Shown: positions 7,619-16,239, numbered from the stretch's first letter. The stretch: DNA of 41,144 nucleotides from an uncultured Burkholderiales bacterium (GCA_903820745.1 CAIJIT010000167.1:1-41144); one strand, 5' to 3'. A program made the numbers and translations. The notes: generated by a model not told the origin, from the letters alone.

Positions 7619-8400
7619 TGCTTCACATCCTTGAAGCTCTGCCGGTCGGATCCGGACAGGCCTAAGTAGAACTCCGACACGTCTTCGTTCTCCCGCAGCT
7701 GCTTTGCAGACCCTTCGAGAACGACGCGACCTGATTCGAGCACGTAACCTCGATGCGCATAGCGTAGCGCTAGGTTTGTATTTTGTTCTGCAACCAAGAA
7801 GGTTACGCCGGCGCTCTCGTTGAGTTGATGCACGAGTTCGAAGATTTCCTGAACGACGCGCGGTGCGAGTCCCATGGAGGGCTCATCCAGGAGGATGACA
7901 TCGGGCGTCGCCATCAGGGCTCGACCAATCGCACACATCTGCTGCTCACCGCCCGAGGTATATCCGGCTTGTGAGCGTCGCCTCTCCTTCAACCGCGGAA
8001 AGTATTCGTAAACGCGCTCGAGGTTGGCCTGGATGTCTGTACCGTGTCTGCGTACGAACGCGCCTGCGAGCAGGTTCTCCTCAATCGTCAGGTGGCCAAA
8101 GCAGTGTCGACCCTCCAAGACTTGGATGCAACCGGATTTCACAAGCTCGGTCGGCTCCAACCCGCGAATGTCGCGGCCGTGAACCGCGATGCGTCCGCGA
8201 GTGACGTCTCCACGCTCCGACGCAAGAAGGCCAGAGATGCTCTTGAGTGTCGTGGACTTTCCCGAACCATTTGCGCCGAGTAGAGCAACGATCTCACCGC
8301 GGCGAACCTGAAGGGATACGCCTTTGATCACGAGGATCACATGGTCATAAATGACCTCAATGTTCTCGACGTCTACAAGCGCAGGGGCAGCATCATTCAT
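7588..8400 (-). CDS. livF: Branched-chain amino-acid-type ABC transporter ATPase (LivF)
   Basis: One of the two ATPases of a HAAT-family importer, which takes up branched-chain amino acids, amides or aromatic/organic acids. From the chosen ATG at 8400 the protein has about 270 residues: Walker A GANGSGKST, signature SGGEQQM, Walker B VILLDEP, then a switch His region. The frame stays open further upstream, but that part would overlap the binding-protein gene, so the ATG after GGGGGC is preferred. It is the last gene of the ligase/transporter operon and ends with a basic tail (YRRRKRW) after YLG. It overlaps tetR at the 3' ends. Confidence 0.88.
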   Translation of the reverse strand: MNDAAPALVDVENIEVIYDHVILVIKGVSLQVRRGEIVALLGANGSGKSTTLKSISGLLASERGDVTRGRIAVHGRDIRGLEPTELVKSGCIQVLEGRHCFGHLTIEENLLAGAFVRRHGTDIQANLERVYEYFPRLKERRRSQAGYTSGGEQQMCAIGRALMATPDVILLDEPSMGLAPRVVQEIFELVHQLNESAGVTFLVAEQNTNLALRYAHRGYVLESGRVVLEGSAKQLRENEDVSEFYLGLSGSDRQSFKDVKHYRRRKRWLG

Positions 8401-8422
8401 GATGCCCCCAACGTGAGTTGTA

Positions 8423-9736
8423 TCAGCGGCAGTCACCGGGTGTGATTCCTTTTTCTTTGGCAAACGCCGCCGCCGATTTTTCAATCATTGGCCTTACGGA
8501 GCTTTGGTCCGAAGCGACCCACGATCCAATCGACACCCACTTTGCGCCATCCCACTGGGTGAAACGAATGGCCGCACCGCCTTCATGGTCAAGACAAGAG
8601 GTCTTGAACGTCGGCATCATGTCAGTCGCGCCAAGTTGCATGAGCCGCTCCGGCGTGAAGTTCAGGTGCTCCAATCCGTAGCTCATCTGCTCGCCGGTTA
8701 TGCGCTTGCCCTTCCCGTAGTGCTCCTGCGCAACCCGTATGCCTTCCATCAAGATGATGCCCTGCATCAGGCCGCGGATGTATCGAACACTTCCGACGTC
8801 CTCCCGTGGCCCGGCGCCCTTGCCCTTGGCGTACACGTGTTTGAGGACGTCCTGAACGACGGCGTACTGGGTGCCAGATCCATGGAGAGCGGCAGCGATA
8901 TAGCCCTTCGCAGAGTTGCCGGCCGGAATCGTATCCTCTTCGGCGCCGCTCCAGTAGTTACCGACAATCTTCTCGCGCGGAAACGCGATGCCGGCAGCTT
9001 CCTTGAGTGCGTTTTGGGTGACCAGTCCGGCCCCCTGCAGGATGATCCAGTCGGGATGGTATTGCCGAATCTGAAGCCACACGGCCTTCTGATCAATCCC
9101 GGGCGGCGTCACCGGCATGTGCTTGATCTCGAAGCCTTTCGCTTCGGCTTGCTGCGTGAGCACCGGGATGGTTTCCTTGCCGTATGCCGAGTCGTGATAA
9201 AGATTGACAATCTTCTTGCCCTTGAGCGAACCGCCGTCGCGGCTCTCGATGAACTTCACGATCGACGTTTCCTGGCTCCAAAAGTTTGACACCAGCGGGA
9301 AGCCATAAGGAAAGACCCGACCGTCCGAAGCGTCGGTTCGGCCGTTTCCGATCATCACCACAGGAACCTTGTCCGCCGTGGCCTTGTCTAGAATTGCGTA
9401 TGAAAGCCCCGTTCCGTACGGCAGCCACGCTGTAGCCCCGCCGTTTTTGTTCTTCAGTCGTTCGTAGCACTCGACCATACGGTCGGGCTGGTACGCGGTT
9501 TCGCACTCTTCCCAAGTGAGCTTCACGCCGTTGATACCCCCATCTCGTTCGTTGAGCAGTGTCATGTAGTCCATGTACGCGACCATAGGTGGTGTACCGA
9601 ATCCGGCCATCGCTCCGGTACGGTAGACGGTGACAGGCATAAACTGCCCCACCGCCTGCGCAGATGCGGTTGATGCTGCGGCGAGCGCTAATGCTGCCAA
9701 AAGAGTGTGGCGTACGCGTGTCTTCAAAGTGGCCAT
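8423..9736 (-). CDS. Periplasmic substrate-binding protein of the Liv-type transporter
   Basis: A type I periplasmic binding protein (Peripla_BP family) of about 437 residues. The ATG at 9736 has GGAGA 9 bases upstream and begins a classic signal peptide (basic start, LLAALALAAAS, cleavage after ASA). The mature protein starts QAVGQFMPVTVYRTGAMAGF. It would capture the substrate outside the inner membrane and hand it to LivH/LivM. The family covers amino acids and aromatic or aliphatic acids, and the sequence alone does not show the ligand. The companion CoA ligase suggests a carboxylic acid. Confidence 0.88.
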   Translation of the reverse strand: MATLKTRVRHTLLAALALAAASTASAQAVGQFMPVTVYRTGAMAGFGTPPMVAYMDYMTLLNERDGGINGVKLTWEECETAYQPDRMVECYERLKNKNGGATAWLPYGTGLSYAILDKATADKVPVVMIGNGRTDASDGRVFPYGFPLVSNFWSQETSIVKFIESRDGGSLKGKKIVNLYHDSAYGKETIPVLTQQAEAKGFEIKHMPVTPPGIDQKAVWLQIRQYHPDWIILQGAGLVTQNALKEAAGIAFPREKIVGNYWSGAEEDTIPAGNSAKGYIAAALHGSGTQYAVVQDVLKHVYAKGKGAGPREDVGSVRYIRGLMQGIILMEGIRVAQEHYGKGKRITGEQMSYGLEHLNFTPERLMQLGATDMMPTFKTSCLDHEGGAAIRFTQWDGAKWVSIGSWVASDQSSVRPMIEKSAAAFAKEKGITPGDCR

Positions 9737-9774
9737 GACGGAAATCTCCATGTGGTTGGGTGAGGAAAGGGGTA

Positions 9775-10836
9775 TCAATAGGGAAAGGGCCAGATCCGCA
9801 TTTTTTCGCGCAGATTCAGACCGATACGTGCAAGCCCATGCGGCTCAAAAATCAGAATACCTAGCATCGCCCCGCCGTAGATCAGCAGCTGGATGTGGCT
9901 CACAAGGTCTGCTTGAAAAGCGCGCCCGATCGTTGCAAAGGTGGCGCTAAGAAAGATCGGCAAGAACACGATGAATGCGGCGCCCAGGAAAGGGCCCAGG
10001 ATGGTGCCAAGTCCGCCAATGATCACCATGAAAAGGACCTGGAATGAACGGTTCAGGTCGAACGCTTGGGTCTCCACGGTACCAATGTAGAAGAAGACCC
10101 AGAGCGCACCGGCGAGGCCGCAGAAGAACGAGCTCACCGCAAAGGCGCTCAACTTGGCGCGCATCGGACTTACCCCGATACTTTCAGCGGCGATGTCCAT
10201 ATCGCGGATGGCCATCCACGACCTACCTGTTGCCGAACGAGCAAGGTTCTTCGCGGCAATGGCAGCGATAAGGGTAATCACATACAGCAGCAGAAATCTG
10301 GACTGCGGGGTCACGAAGTCGTACCCGAACATGTGCAGTTGCGGAGCACTGATCACGCCTGTACTGCTGTTGCCCGAGAACCAGTTCACGCGCTGGAAAA
10401 GCCACTCCACAAAGAACTGCAGAGCAAGAGTTGCAACCGCGAGATAGAAGCCTTTGATGCGCAGTGAAGGCACTCCGAACACGATCCCTGCAACGGCTGC
10501 GATGCCTCCGGCAAGCACAAAGCACACGAGTTGATTGAGCTCAGGCAGACGCGTGCAGAGGTTGTACGCCGCGAATGCCCCAATCGCCATGAACCCGCCC
10601 GTGCCCAGGGAAAGCTGTCCTGCGTAACCAACCAAAATGTTCAGCCCCAGGGCAGCGACTGAAAACACCATGAATGGAATAAGGATCGACACGATCCAGT
10701 ATTCGGAAAGGGCAAAAGGCAGCAATGCACCGGCCGCCGCGAGTGCGATCACCGCCCAGCGATCTTGCTCGACGCGGAAGATGGCGTGATCGGCCCGATA
10801 GGAGCTGATGACACGTCCTGAGTCGCGGTAGTACAT
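9775..10836 (-). CDS. livM: Branched-chain amino-acid-type ABC transporter permease (LivM)
   Basis: A 353-residue integral membrane permease with about 8-10 hydrophobic segments and the LivM-type motif LGLNILVGYAGQLSLG near residue 65. The C-terminal part contains the EAA-like loop (ESIGVSPMRAKLSAF) that docks on the ATPase, and GGLGTILGPFLGA. It pairs with LivH to form the membrane channel. It lies 3 bases after livH and 38 before the binding-protein start, in one operon. Confidence 0.9.
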   Translation of the reverse strand: MYYRDSGRVISSYRADHAIFRVEQDRWAVIALAAAGALLPFALSEYWIVSILIPFMVFSVAALGLNILVGYAGQLSLGTGGFMAIGAFAAYNLCTRLPELNQLVCFVLAGGIAAVAGIVFGVPSLRIKGFYLAVATLALQFFVEWLFQRVNWFSGNSSTGVISAPQLHMFGYDFVTPQSRFLLLYVITLIAAIAAKNLARSATGRSWMAIRDMDIAAESIGVSPMRAKLSAFAVSSFFCGLAGALWVFFYIGTVETQAFDLNRSFQVLFMVIIGGLGTILGPFLGAAFIVFLPIFLSATFATIGRAFQADLVSHIQLLIYGGAMLGILIFEPHGLARIGLNLREKMRIWPFPY

Positions 10837-10839
10837 CGT

Positions 10840-11751
10840 CTAAACCCTCTCAATGATTTTTTCGCCAAGTAGTCCCTGCGGTCGAAAGACCAGGAACACC
10901 AGGGCAAGTGCGTAGGCGAACCAGTTCTCCAGCGCCCCCCCCACATAAGGGCCGAGGTAGACCTCAGCCAACTTCTCGCCGGCCCCGACGATCAGCCCGC
11001 CAAGCACCGCTCCCGGTATCGACGTAAATCCGCCCAGAATCAGGACGGGAAGCGCCTTGAGCGCCAGCACGGACAGTGCAGGTTGGACACCTAGCTTCGC
11101 TCCCCACACCAATCCGGCGAACAGTGCAACGATGCCGGCGACGGCCCAAACCACGATCCACATCTGCTTGAGGGAAATACCGATCGACAGAGCGGCTTGG
11201 TGGTCGTCGCCGACGGCTCTCAGCGCACGTCCGAGGTGACTTCGTCGGAAGAAGATTCCAAGCGCGGTGACGACGGCGAAGGCGATCCCGACGGCGACCA
11301 TGTCGAGTTTGCGAATTAACATACCCCAGACCTCGACGGGTTCATCCGATACGCCGATATCCAGCATTGTCGGTCTCGATCCCCACAGCATCAAAGTGAA
11401 TCCATCGAGGAGGAAAGTGAGCGCAATCGTCGCCATGAACAGAGTTATCTGCGGCTGGTTGACGAGCGGCCGCAGGACAAAGCGCTCTACGACGAACGCG
11501 AGCAAAATCATGATGGCCGTCGTGATCGCAAAAGAGGCGAGAAATCCAAAGTCGCCCGGAGATTTACTACCCAAAGCTGCAGCTACCCCCACAAACGTCT
11601 GGGCTGCGAAGAGAACCATCACGCCTTGCGCGAAGTTGAAGACGCCCGAAGCCTTGTATATCAAGACAAACCCCAAGGCGACCAATGCGTAGAGAGTTCC
11701 CGAGGTCAGCCCTGCCACGAGTACCTCGATGAAGAACAGGAGGTCCGTCAT
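10840..11751 (-). CDS. livH: Branched-chain amino-acid-type ABC transporter permease (LivH)
   Basis: A 303-residue membrane permease beginning with a LivH-type N-terminus (GLTSGTLYALVALGFVLIY, then GVFNFAQG). It has about eight hydrophobic segments, a cytoplasmic coupling loop (GRALRAVGDDHQAALSIGIS) and the usual GGFTSIPGAVLGG region. Its start overlaps the livG stop by 4 bases, which indicates translational coupling. It forms the permease heterodimer with LivM. Confidence 0.9.
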   Translation of the reverse strand: MTDLLFFIEVLVAGLTSGTLYALVALGFVLIYKASGVFNFAQGVMVLFAAQTFVGVAAALGSKSPGDFGFLASFAITTAIMILLAFVVERFVLRPLVNQPQITLFMATIALTFLLDGFTLMLWGSRPTMLDIGVSDEPVEVWGMLIRKLDMVAVGIAFAVVTALGIFFRRSHLGRALRAVGDDHQAALSIGISLKQMWIVVWAVAGIVALFAGLVWGAKLGVQPALSVLALKALPVLILGGFTSIPGAVLGGLIVGAGEKLAEVYLGPYVGGALENWFAYALALVFLVFRPQGLLGEKIIERV

Positions 11752-12545
11752 GCGTGCTCCTGCCCAAGATATGCGTCGATCACAGCCTGATTTCCTTTGA
11801 CTTCGTCGGGGGTACCGTCAGCAATCTTTCGCCCGTATTCAAGAACCACAACTCGGTCGCTGATATCCATTACGACGCTCATGTCGTGTTCGATGAGCAC
11901 GATCGTGGTCCCCAGTTCCCTATTCACGTCGAGAATGAAGCGACACATGTCCTGTTTCTCTTCAAGGTTCATGCCCGCCATGGGTTCATCGAGGAGCAAA
12001 ATGCGCGGCTCGAGGGCCAGCGCTCGTCCGAGCTCGACGCGCTTCTGCAAACCGTAGGGCAGGCGACCGACTGGAACGCGTCGAATGTGTTCAATCTCGA
12101 GAAAGTCGATGATCTCCTCGACCTTCTCGCGATGCTGCAGCTCTTCGCGCACCGCGCGCCCCCAGAAGAGGGCATGTTCAAAAATTCCTGTTCGCGTCTT
12201 GATCAACCTGCCGCTCATGATGTTGTCAAGCGTGCTCATACCCTTGAACAGGGCGATATTCTGAAAAGTTCTTGCGATCCCGGCGCGGGCAGCATCGACC
12301 GGTCGCATGCTTTTGCGTTGTTCGCCGAACACGAAAATGGCACCCTGCGTGGGCTTGTAAAACCCATTCAGAATGTTGAGCGCCGAACTCTTCCCCGCAC
12401 CGTTGGGGCCGATAAGCGCCCGGATTTCACGGTCTCGGACGTCAAAGGAAACGCCGTTCAATGCCTGCACCCCGCCAAACTTCAACGAGACGTTCTCCAG
12501 TGCAAGCAGCACTTGGGCGTCCTCGGATCGCCTTGACGTATTCAT
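11748..12545 (-). CDS. livG: Branched-chain amino-acid-type ABC transporter ATPase (LivG)
   Basis: The second ATPase of the importer, 265 residues. Walker A is GPNGAGKS, the LivG-specific GIARTFQN follows, then the signature-like LPYGLQKRVELGRAL and Walker B ILLLDEPMAGM, with H-loop IEHD. The signature lacks the standard LSGGQ and reads LPYGLQ, a common LivG variant. The start overlaps the ligase stop by 4 bases. Confidence 0.9.
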   Translation of the reverse strand: MNTSRRSEDAQVLLALENVSLKFGGVQALNGVSFDVRDREIRALIGPNGAGKSSALNILNGFYKPTQGAIFVFGEQRKSMRPVDAARAGIARTFQNIALFKGMSTLDNIMSGRLIKTRTGIFEHALFWGRAVREELQHREKVEEIIDFLEIEHIRRVPVGRLPYGLQKRVELGRALALEPRILLLDEPMAGMNLEEKQDMCRFILDVNRELGTTIVLIEHDMSVVMDISDRVVVLEYGRKIADGTPDEVKGNQAVIDAYLGQEHA

Positions 12546-14503
12546 AACGCGACCTGGGTGAGCTGCGTCGGTACATCATCGATGCGGACCACTGCCTTGA
12601 TCGATAGCGTCCTGCCGTCTTCCAGAGTCGCAACGATATCGACAGCGGCCTCCGAGACATCGCTGTACAACGCGTCGATAAGGGGTGCGTAGCGGTCCGC
12701 GATCACCCGCCGCCTGAGTTTTCCCGTTCGAGTCAGTTCGCCATCGTCCGCATCGAGCTCCTTGTTCAAAATGAGGAATTTGTGGATTTGGGATGCTGCT
12801 AGGGATGGTTCATCGGCCAGTTGCCGGTTGACTCGTGAGACGGCGTCGCGCACCAGTTCGTACACTTGTGGCAGCGCCGCCAGTTGTGCATAGCTGGTGT
12901 AGGCAATCCCGTTGCGCTCTGCCCAATTGCCGACGGAATCCAGTTCTATATTGATGAACGCAACGACGCCGTCTCGTCCTGCCCCGAATGCAACAGCCTC
13001 TTTGATGTGTGGCGAGAATTTCAAGCGGTTCTCGATGTACTTGGGCGCGAAGATCTCTCCTGAAGCGAGGCGACCGACGTCTTTGGCACGGTCTATGATC
13101 TTGATGTGGCCATCATTCGTGAAAAGGCCCGCGTCGCCGGAATGCACCCACCCGTCCAGCGTTTTGACCTTTTGGGTCTCTTCATCCGATGCGTAATAGC
13201 CACTGAAGACACCGGGGCTGCGGTATAGCAGTTCCCCGCTTTCGTCAATTTTTACTTCGACAAGTGGCGCCGGCGGACCCACCGTATCGGAGCGGACATC
13301 GCCATTACGATGAACGCAGACATAGACGCTCGACTCGGTCTGGCCATATACCTGCTTGAGGTTGACGCCCAGCGATCGATAGAAGTCGAAGATTTCAGGG
13401 CCAAGCGCTTCACCTGCGGTGTACGCCACTTTCAGGCGTCGTAGACCCAAGGAATTCTTTAGGGGCGAATAAAGCAGCAAGCCGCCCAGCGCGTACCCAA
13501 ATCGCGCGAAGGCTGGAACCCGCTTGCCGTCCAATACGTCCCGACCATACATCCTGGCAAGCTTCATGAAGAAGTCAAAAAAACGATGCTTCAAGCCCGC
13601 GCTGCTTTGCATGCGGATGTGAATATCGGTGAGGATGGATTCGAAGATTCTGGGTGGTGCGAAGAGGTAGGTGGGTCCGGCTTCTCGCAGATCTGCCATT
13701 ACAGTGTCTTGACTCTCGGGGAAGCACACCGTGAAGCCAACCACGCTCGCTTGAACGTGCGAATAGAAATGGTCTCCCACCCAAGCCATCGGCAGGTAGG
13801 CGAGCATCGTGTCCTGCGTCGTGAGTCCTTCGAGCTGCGCCGTCGCGCTTGCGATGCTGAGCATGTTGGCGTGCGTGAGCACAACCCCCTTCGGCCTGCC
13901 AGTTGTCCCAGACGTGTAGCAGATGACGCATAGGTCCGCAGAGGTGCCACTCGCAATTAGATGTTCCGCTTGAGAAGTCAGGGCGGCAACGTTGTCGCGG
14001 CGTGTGCCCGTCAGCGATGCAAAGCTCACGATGCCTCCGCTGACATCGTCCCTTAAGCCCTTGGATTCGATGTAAACGATGCAGCGCAAGGCGGGCAAGC
14101 GGCTGCGCAGCGACAGCAACTTATCGACTTGCTCCTGGTCCTCGGCAAACACGACTTCTATGTCCGCCTCCAAGAGCGGGGGCAGGAGCTCATCGGAAGA
14201 CGCGTCGTTGTAAAGCGGTACCGGGACTGCACGGATGAACTGCGTAGCGTGCACTGCCATGTACAGCTCGGGGCGATTCCTGCCAATCACGCCGACTCGC
14301 GCACCTGGCTGTATGTCAAGCGCCAATAGTCCTCTCGCAACTGCAAGAGTCGTTTCCCTGACCTGGGCCCACGTGTAGGTTCTCCAGATGCCAAACCTTT
14401 TCTCCCGCATGCACACGCCGTCCGGCCGCATGCGGGCATGGCGCATTACGTGCTGCGGAACTGTCATCGCGTCGTTATTCGCGGTGATATGTGGAGAGGG
14501 CAT
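12542..14503 (-). CDS. AMP-forming acyl-CoA ligase (long-chain/FadD15-like)
   Basis: A 653-residue ANL-superfamily enzyme that activates a carboxylic acid to acyl-AMP and then acyl-CoA. The P-loop motif CYTSGTTGRPKGVVLTHAN lies near residue 195. Further on are YGQTESS, GWVHSGDAG and the hinge/A8 region IIDRAKDVGRLASGE, and near the C-terminus TRTGKLRRRV with the catalytic-type lysine. The length and lid match the long-chain/FadD15-like subgroup often found with Liv transporters in Burkholderiales, whose true substrates are often aromatic or branched acids. It is first in the operon and has operator copy 2 41 bases upstream. No clear Shine-Dalgarno was found, and ATG 14467 is an alternative start. 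Confidence 0.88.
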   Translation of the reverse strand: MPSPHITANNDAMTVPQHVMRHARMRPDGVCMREKRFGIWRTYTWAQVRETTLAVARGLLALDIQPGARVGVIGRNRPELYMAVHATQFIRAVPVPLYNDASSDELLPPLLEADIEVVFAEDQEQVDKLLSLRSRLPALRCIVYIESKGLRDDVSGGIVSFASLTGTRRDNVAALTSQAEHLIASGTSADLCVICYTSGTTGRPKGVVLTHANMLSIASATAQLEGLTTQDTMLAYLPMAWVGDHFYSHVQASVVGFTVCFPESQDTVMADLREAGPTYLFAPPRIFESILTDIHIRMQSSAGLKHRFFDFFMKLARMYGRDVLDGKRVPAFARFGYALGGLLLYSPLKNSLGLRRLKVAYTAGEALGPEIFDFYRSLGVNLKQVYGQTESSVYVCVHRNGDVRSDTVGPPAPLVEVKIDESGELLYRSPGVFSGYYASDEETQKVKTLDGWVHSGDAGLFTNDGHIKIIDRAKDVGRLASGEIFAPKYIENRLKFSPHIKEAVAFGAGRDGVVAFINIELDSVGNWAERNGIAYTSYAQLAALPQVYELVRDAVSRVNRQLADEPSLAASQIHKFLILNKELDADDGELTRTGKLRRRVIADRYAPLIDALYSDVSEAAVDIVATLEDGRTLSIKAVVRIDDVPTQLTQVAL

Positions 14504-14543
14504 GAAGGCGTGTCTCGTAAGTAGATTTTCTAGGTTGTTTGCA

Positions 14544-14559
14544 CATAACCTGTGTTATG
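14544..14559. promoter_or_regulatory. TetR operator, copy 2 (CATAACCTGTGTTATG)
   Basis: A perfect inverted repeat with the same arms and the same 4-bp spacing as 6835-6850; the arms extend to 7 bp (ACATAAC/GTTATGT). It lies 41 bases upstream of the ligase ATG. A -35-like TTGACC (14586-14581, minus strand) is 21 bases from the palindrome, close to the 24-base distance at copy 1, although the -10 is poor. Both promoters thus have similar geometry. Confidence 0.75.
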
Positions 14560-14606
14560 TTGGTATTTGATCTGGTTGGCGGTCAATCGTCACTAGGGGT
14601 AAACCC

Positions 14607-14717
14607 ATGCGACCCACCGTCCAGCACTCCTTCGCGGTGGAGGCACTCGGCGGTGCGGTAGCCGAAGCGTTTGCACCCAAGCCCAAGGTGACCACCAAGG
14701 CTGCGGCCAAGGCCTAG
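14607..14717 (+). CDS. Possible 36-residue small protein
   Basis: A short frame with an AGGGG sequence 8 bases before the ATG. It encodes a small protein ending in a basic alanine/lysine-rich tail (TTKAAAKA). It is 25 bases upstream of the GIY-YIG-like gene and on the same strand, so the two could be co-expressed. No family is recognised, and it may be chance or a leader peptide. Confidence 0.25.
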   Translation: MRPTVQHSFAVEALGGAVAEAFAPKPKVTTKAAAKA

Positions 14718-14742
14718 CCAGAGTCCTAGTCCACAATTCCCC

Positions 14743-15063
14743 ATGCGCGCAAAGCACCACGTCTACGTTGTCGAGTTGTCCAAGGACGTTTTGTATGAAG
14801 TCAAGTTCATCAAGTCCAACCCGGGCTATGTGACGGGCAAGCCCTGTGTGTATGTGGGAATGACCGGGCTGGACCCGGACCTGCGCTTTGACAGCCACAA
14901 GGCGGGCATCCGGGCCAACAAGTACGTCACCCGCTATGGCCTGCGTTTGATGACCGAGCTGTTTGAGCACCTCAACCCCATGCCCTATGGTGACGCGCAG
15001 TACATGGAGGTGGACTTGGGCATCCGCCTTCGGGTGCAGGGCTATGGGGTCTGGCAGGCCTGA
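14743..15063 (+). CDS. GIY-YIG nuclease-like small protein
   Basis: A 106-residue protein whose pattern resembles the GIY-YIG fold: VYVVEL near the N-terminus, then CVYVGMTGLDPDLRFDSH (the YIG-like strand followed by the Arg region) and a late E in MEVDLGIRLR. GIY-YIG domains cut DNA in repair enzymes, homing endonucleases and restriction enzymes. The first strand is less canonical than GIY, so activity is uncertain. No extra DNA-binding domain is present. It stands alone between the catabolic module and toxin-antitoxin debris. Confidence 0.55.
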   Translation: MRAKHHVYVVELSKDVLYEVKFIKSNPGYVTGKPCVYVGMTGLDPDLRFDSHKAGIRANKYVTRYGLRLMTELFEHLNPMPYGDAQYMEVDLGIRLRVQGYGVWQA

Positions 15064-15138
15064 CGCCGCCAATTGCACCGTAATCGCGTTTTAACTCACG
15101 CTAAATCGAGGCATAACCGGCGTAAAAGTGGGGTATTG

Positions 15139-15155
15139 TGCCTAATTTATAGGCA
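15139..15155. promoter_or_regulatory. Palindrome TGCCTA-ATTTA-TAGGCA
   Basis: A perfect 6-bp inverted repeat with a 5-base AT-rich spacer, followed by GTTTT. It lies between the GIY-YIG-like gene and the MNT gene and could be a weak terminator or an operator for the downstream toxin-antitoxin genes. Confidence 0.4.
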
Positions 15156-15273
15156 GTTTTGCAGACCTTGGCCAGACGGATGACAGGCATAGCGCGGATA
15201 CTGAATCGTGATTTTTTTGGGTGTTTCTGTCGTCGGCACAAGAAGTGCAGACCCTCAGCAACATTGGAGAAAA

Positions 15274-15645
15274 ATGTCCAAATACTGGTTCCCCAAAATG
15301 TTTAATAATCAGGCAATGAACGCCTCGCTAGCAAAGCAACTCCCAAGCATTGCCGCTTTATGCCAGCGCTATGGCGTTGCACATCTGGAGTTGTTCGGAT
15401 CGGCGACCTCTGCCGAGTTCAATCCTGAGTCGAGTGACTTTGATTTTCTGGTGGAGCTCGATAAGAGCAGTCCAGGATCGCCCGCCCGACGCTGGATTGA
15501 ACTGGCGGAGGCGCTGGAGAAATTGTTGGGGCGACACGTTGATCTGGTGAACCCGCATTACATCCGCAACCCTTATTTCGCACAGGCTGTAAACGCTAGC
15601 CGCACCGTCGTCTATGACCGACAAGTCACCCAAGCTGCTAGTTGA
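15274..15645 (+). CDS. MNT-type nucleotidyltransferase (MntA/HepT-system antitoxin)
   Basis: A 123-residue minimal nucleotidyltransferase. The active-site pattern GS-x-n-DxD is present as LFGSATSAEF, then SSDFDFLVEL, plus a third acidic region in GRHVDLVN. In HepT/MNT modules this protein AMPylates and so neutralises the HepT toxin. The ATG at 15274 is preferred because GGAG lies just upstream; an ATG at 15298 is possible. Its 3' end overlaps the start of a truncated hepT. Confidence 0.8.
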   Translation: MSKYWFPKMFNNQAMNASLAKQLPSIAALCQRYGVAHLELFGSATSAEFNPESSDFDFLVELDKSSPGSPARRWIELAEALEKLLGRHVDLVNPHYIRNPYFAQAVNASRTVVYDRQVTQAAS

Positions 15646-15775
15646 TGCCTTAGGTGCCATTGGGTCTGCGAAGGATTTCGTAGATGGCTGCACATTTGCA
15701 GATTACGCCGAGGACAAGATCCGCAAAGCCACGAAGCGTGAAGCAGACATTTACTTCCAAAAAATCCAAGACTGA
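15614..15775 (+). pseudogene. Truncated HepT-like toxin
   Basis: The frame starts at an ATG inside the end of the MNT gene, as is normal for MNT/HepT pairs. It reads like a HepT N-terminus: LLVDALGAIGSAKDFVDG, then TFADYAEDKIRKAT. It stops after 53 residues. HepT proteins are usually about 110-140 residues and their RNase motif (Rx4HxY) is in the missing C-terminal half, so this copy should be inactive. The last codons overlap the BrnA-like gene in another frame, which suggests that a recombination joined the two modules. Confidence 0.6.
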
Positions 15776-16013
15776 CTGGGATAGGCTCGCAAGCACCGCA
15801 ACTCCCGGCACCCCAACCGGCGAGCATCCGGAAGCCGATGTCAAACACATCGTTCGCGGCATTGTTCGGAAGGGATTGCAACCTGCACCTTCAAAATCAC
15901 TCGTCTCGCTGCGCGTGGACCAGGATGTTCTTGAATGGTTTAAGTCGCAAGGCGTCGGCTACCAAACCAGAATCAATGCAGTACTTCGCGCATTTCGGGA
16001 TGCGTCGGCCTAA
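15738..16013 (+). CDS. brnA: BrnA-like antitoxin
   Basis: About 91 residues from a GTG start. The N-terminus (SKKSKTDWDRL) and the C-terminal ribbon-helix-helix-like part (VSLRVDQDVLEWFKSQG, YQTRINAVLRAFRDA) match antitoxins of the BrnA/BrnT type, which bind BrnT and repress their own genes. The usual order is brnT then brnA. No BrnT is visible upstream; the site is occupied by the truncated HepT. It therefore looks like an orphan. The start codon choice is uncertain. Confidence 0.65.
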   Translation: MKQTFTSKKSKTDWDRLASTATPGTPTGEHPEADVKHIVRGIVRKGLQPAPSKSLVSLRVDQDVLEWFKSQGVGYQTRINAVLRAFRDASA

Positions 16014-16239
16014 CCCCTCAACCGGAGCACCGGTGAGATGGTTTGACTTGCAGGCCCGCCGAGGGGAAAGGCTGATTTTCAGCAGATCAAACGGCGCGCG
16101 CCCACCCAGGCCAGGACACTTGTCCCAGGGGAATCGTTAAAAATACGATGAAGTTAGACAGCCCAGGCCAAGACGGGGGCGTTTTTGGCCGATCCCGCTG
16201 CAGCCGCCCTGCATGTGTGAAGTGGGCCTCCGCCAGTGA

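Noticed and set aside
16090-16150. Near-palindrome around GGACACTTGTCC between brnA and the SEC-C gene as an attachment site
   Set aside because: No second copy, tRNA end or integrase was found in the window to support it.
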